From contig CAWUKV010000016.1 of assembly GCA_963923025.1 (NCBI GenBank), positions 1 through 40,347 on the forward strand: a stretch of DNA of 40,347 nt, read 5' to 3'. The stretch's first letter is position 1. Every line of letters starts with the position of its first letter. A program made the translations under genes and the position numbers. The stretch is from CAWUKV01 sp963923025 (GTDB lineage Bacteria > Cyanobacteriota > Cyanobacteriia > Phormidesmidales > Phormidesmidaceae). Of the stretch, positions 40,314 to 40,347 are shown piece by piece. Below the pieces are notes generated by a model, which worked only from the letters and a program-made list of their open reading frames with translations, did not search any database and was not told where the DNA came from.

Positions 40314-40347
40314 GGATGCGTTGTAGTGGTGTATGAAATACCAGATC

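Overview
This window looks like chromosomal DNA from a cyanobacterium, most likely a filamentous Leptolyngbya/Nodosilinea-like lineage; the genus is a guess. The evidence is the repeated HIP1 octamer GCGATCGC (about 25 copies, both strands, up to about 38.96 kb), a moderately high GC content, and cyanobacterial gene families: pentapeptide-repeat proteins with a 'G-x-R-x-F' leader, a DUF1400 hydrolase, DUF7219, Uma2, AAA-like/GGDEF fusions and a HEAT-fused carrier. I see no rRNA, tRNA, CRISPR array, insertion sequence or phage module.

Layout. 0-6.5 kb: two pentapeptide-repeat proteins flank an exported DUF1400 alpha/beta hydrolase, a three-gene ATGA-coupled string (54-aa small ORF, SLOG/TIGR00725 protein, DUF7219) and a double-domain SagB/ThcOx oxidoreductase. 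6.7-12.5 kb: a large membrane coiled-coil/TPR protein, a Uma2 nuclease, a Rieske oxygenase remnant facing a TetR regulator that has lost its start, then a divergent HxlR regulator/NADP-oxidoreductase pair with a palindrome between them. 12.5-19.8 kb: ilvA, mltA, small conserved proteins, a lipoprotein with an unknown partner, a YdeI-like protein, a second alpha/beta hydrolase and a rhodanese fold without catalytic cysteine.

19.9-23.6 kb is a redox-stress block: intact Rieske oxygenase, PerR with the diagnostic metal ligands, divergent type-II peroxiredoxin with a PerR-box-like site, and a thioredoxin-reductase-like flavoprotein that keeps CxxC but lacks the NADPH-binding glycine motif (resembling DDOR). 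23.7-31.9 kb: an exported small protein, yidD, an AAA-like/GGDEF diguanylate cyclase, a HEAT-repeat carrier, infC, ilvN and a peptidoglycan-binding protein. 32-38.1 kb: murT-gatD (lipid II amidation) converging on a PilZ cellulose-synthase-like gene that follows an HlyD adaptor. The diguanylate cyclase and the PilZ synthase could belong to one c-di-GMP circuit, although they are 8 kb apart.

38.1-40.3 kb is different: few confident genes, 21-bp and 42-bp tandem repeats, a small conserved 80-aa gene with a strongly structured leader (three-way-junction-like fold followed by a bulged hairpin), and an AT-rich gene split by an apparent frameshift. The most novel candidates are this structured leader, the coupled small-ORF/SLOG/DUF7219 string, and the deletion scar between the Rieske remnant and the TetR gene.
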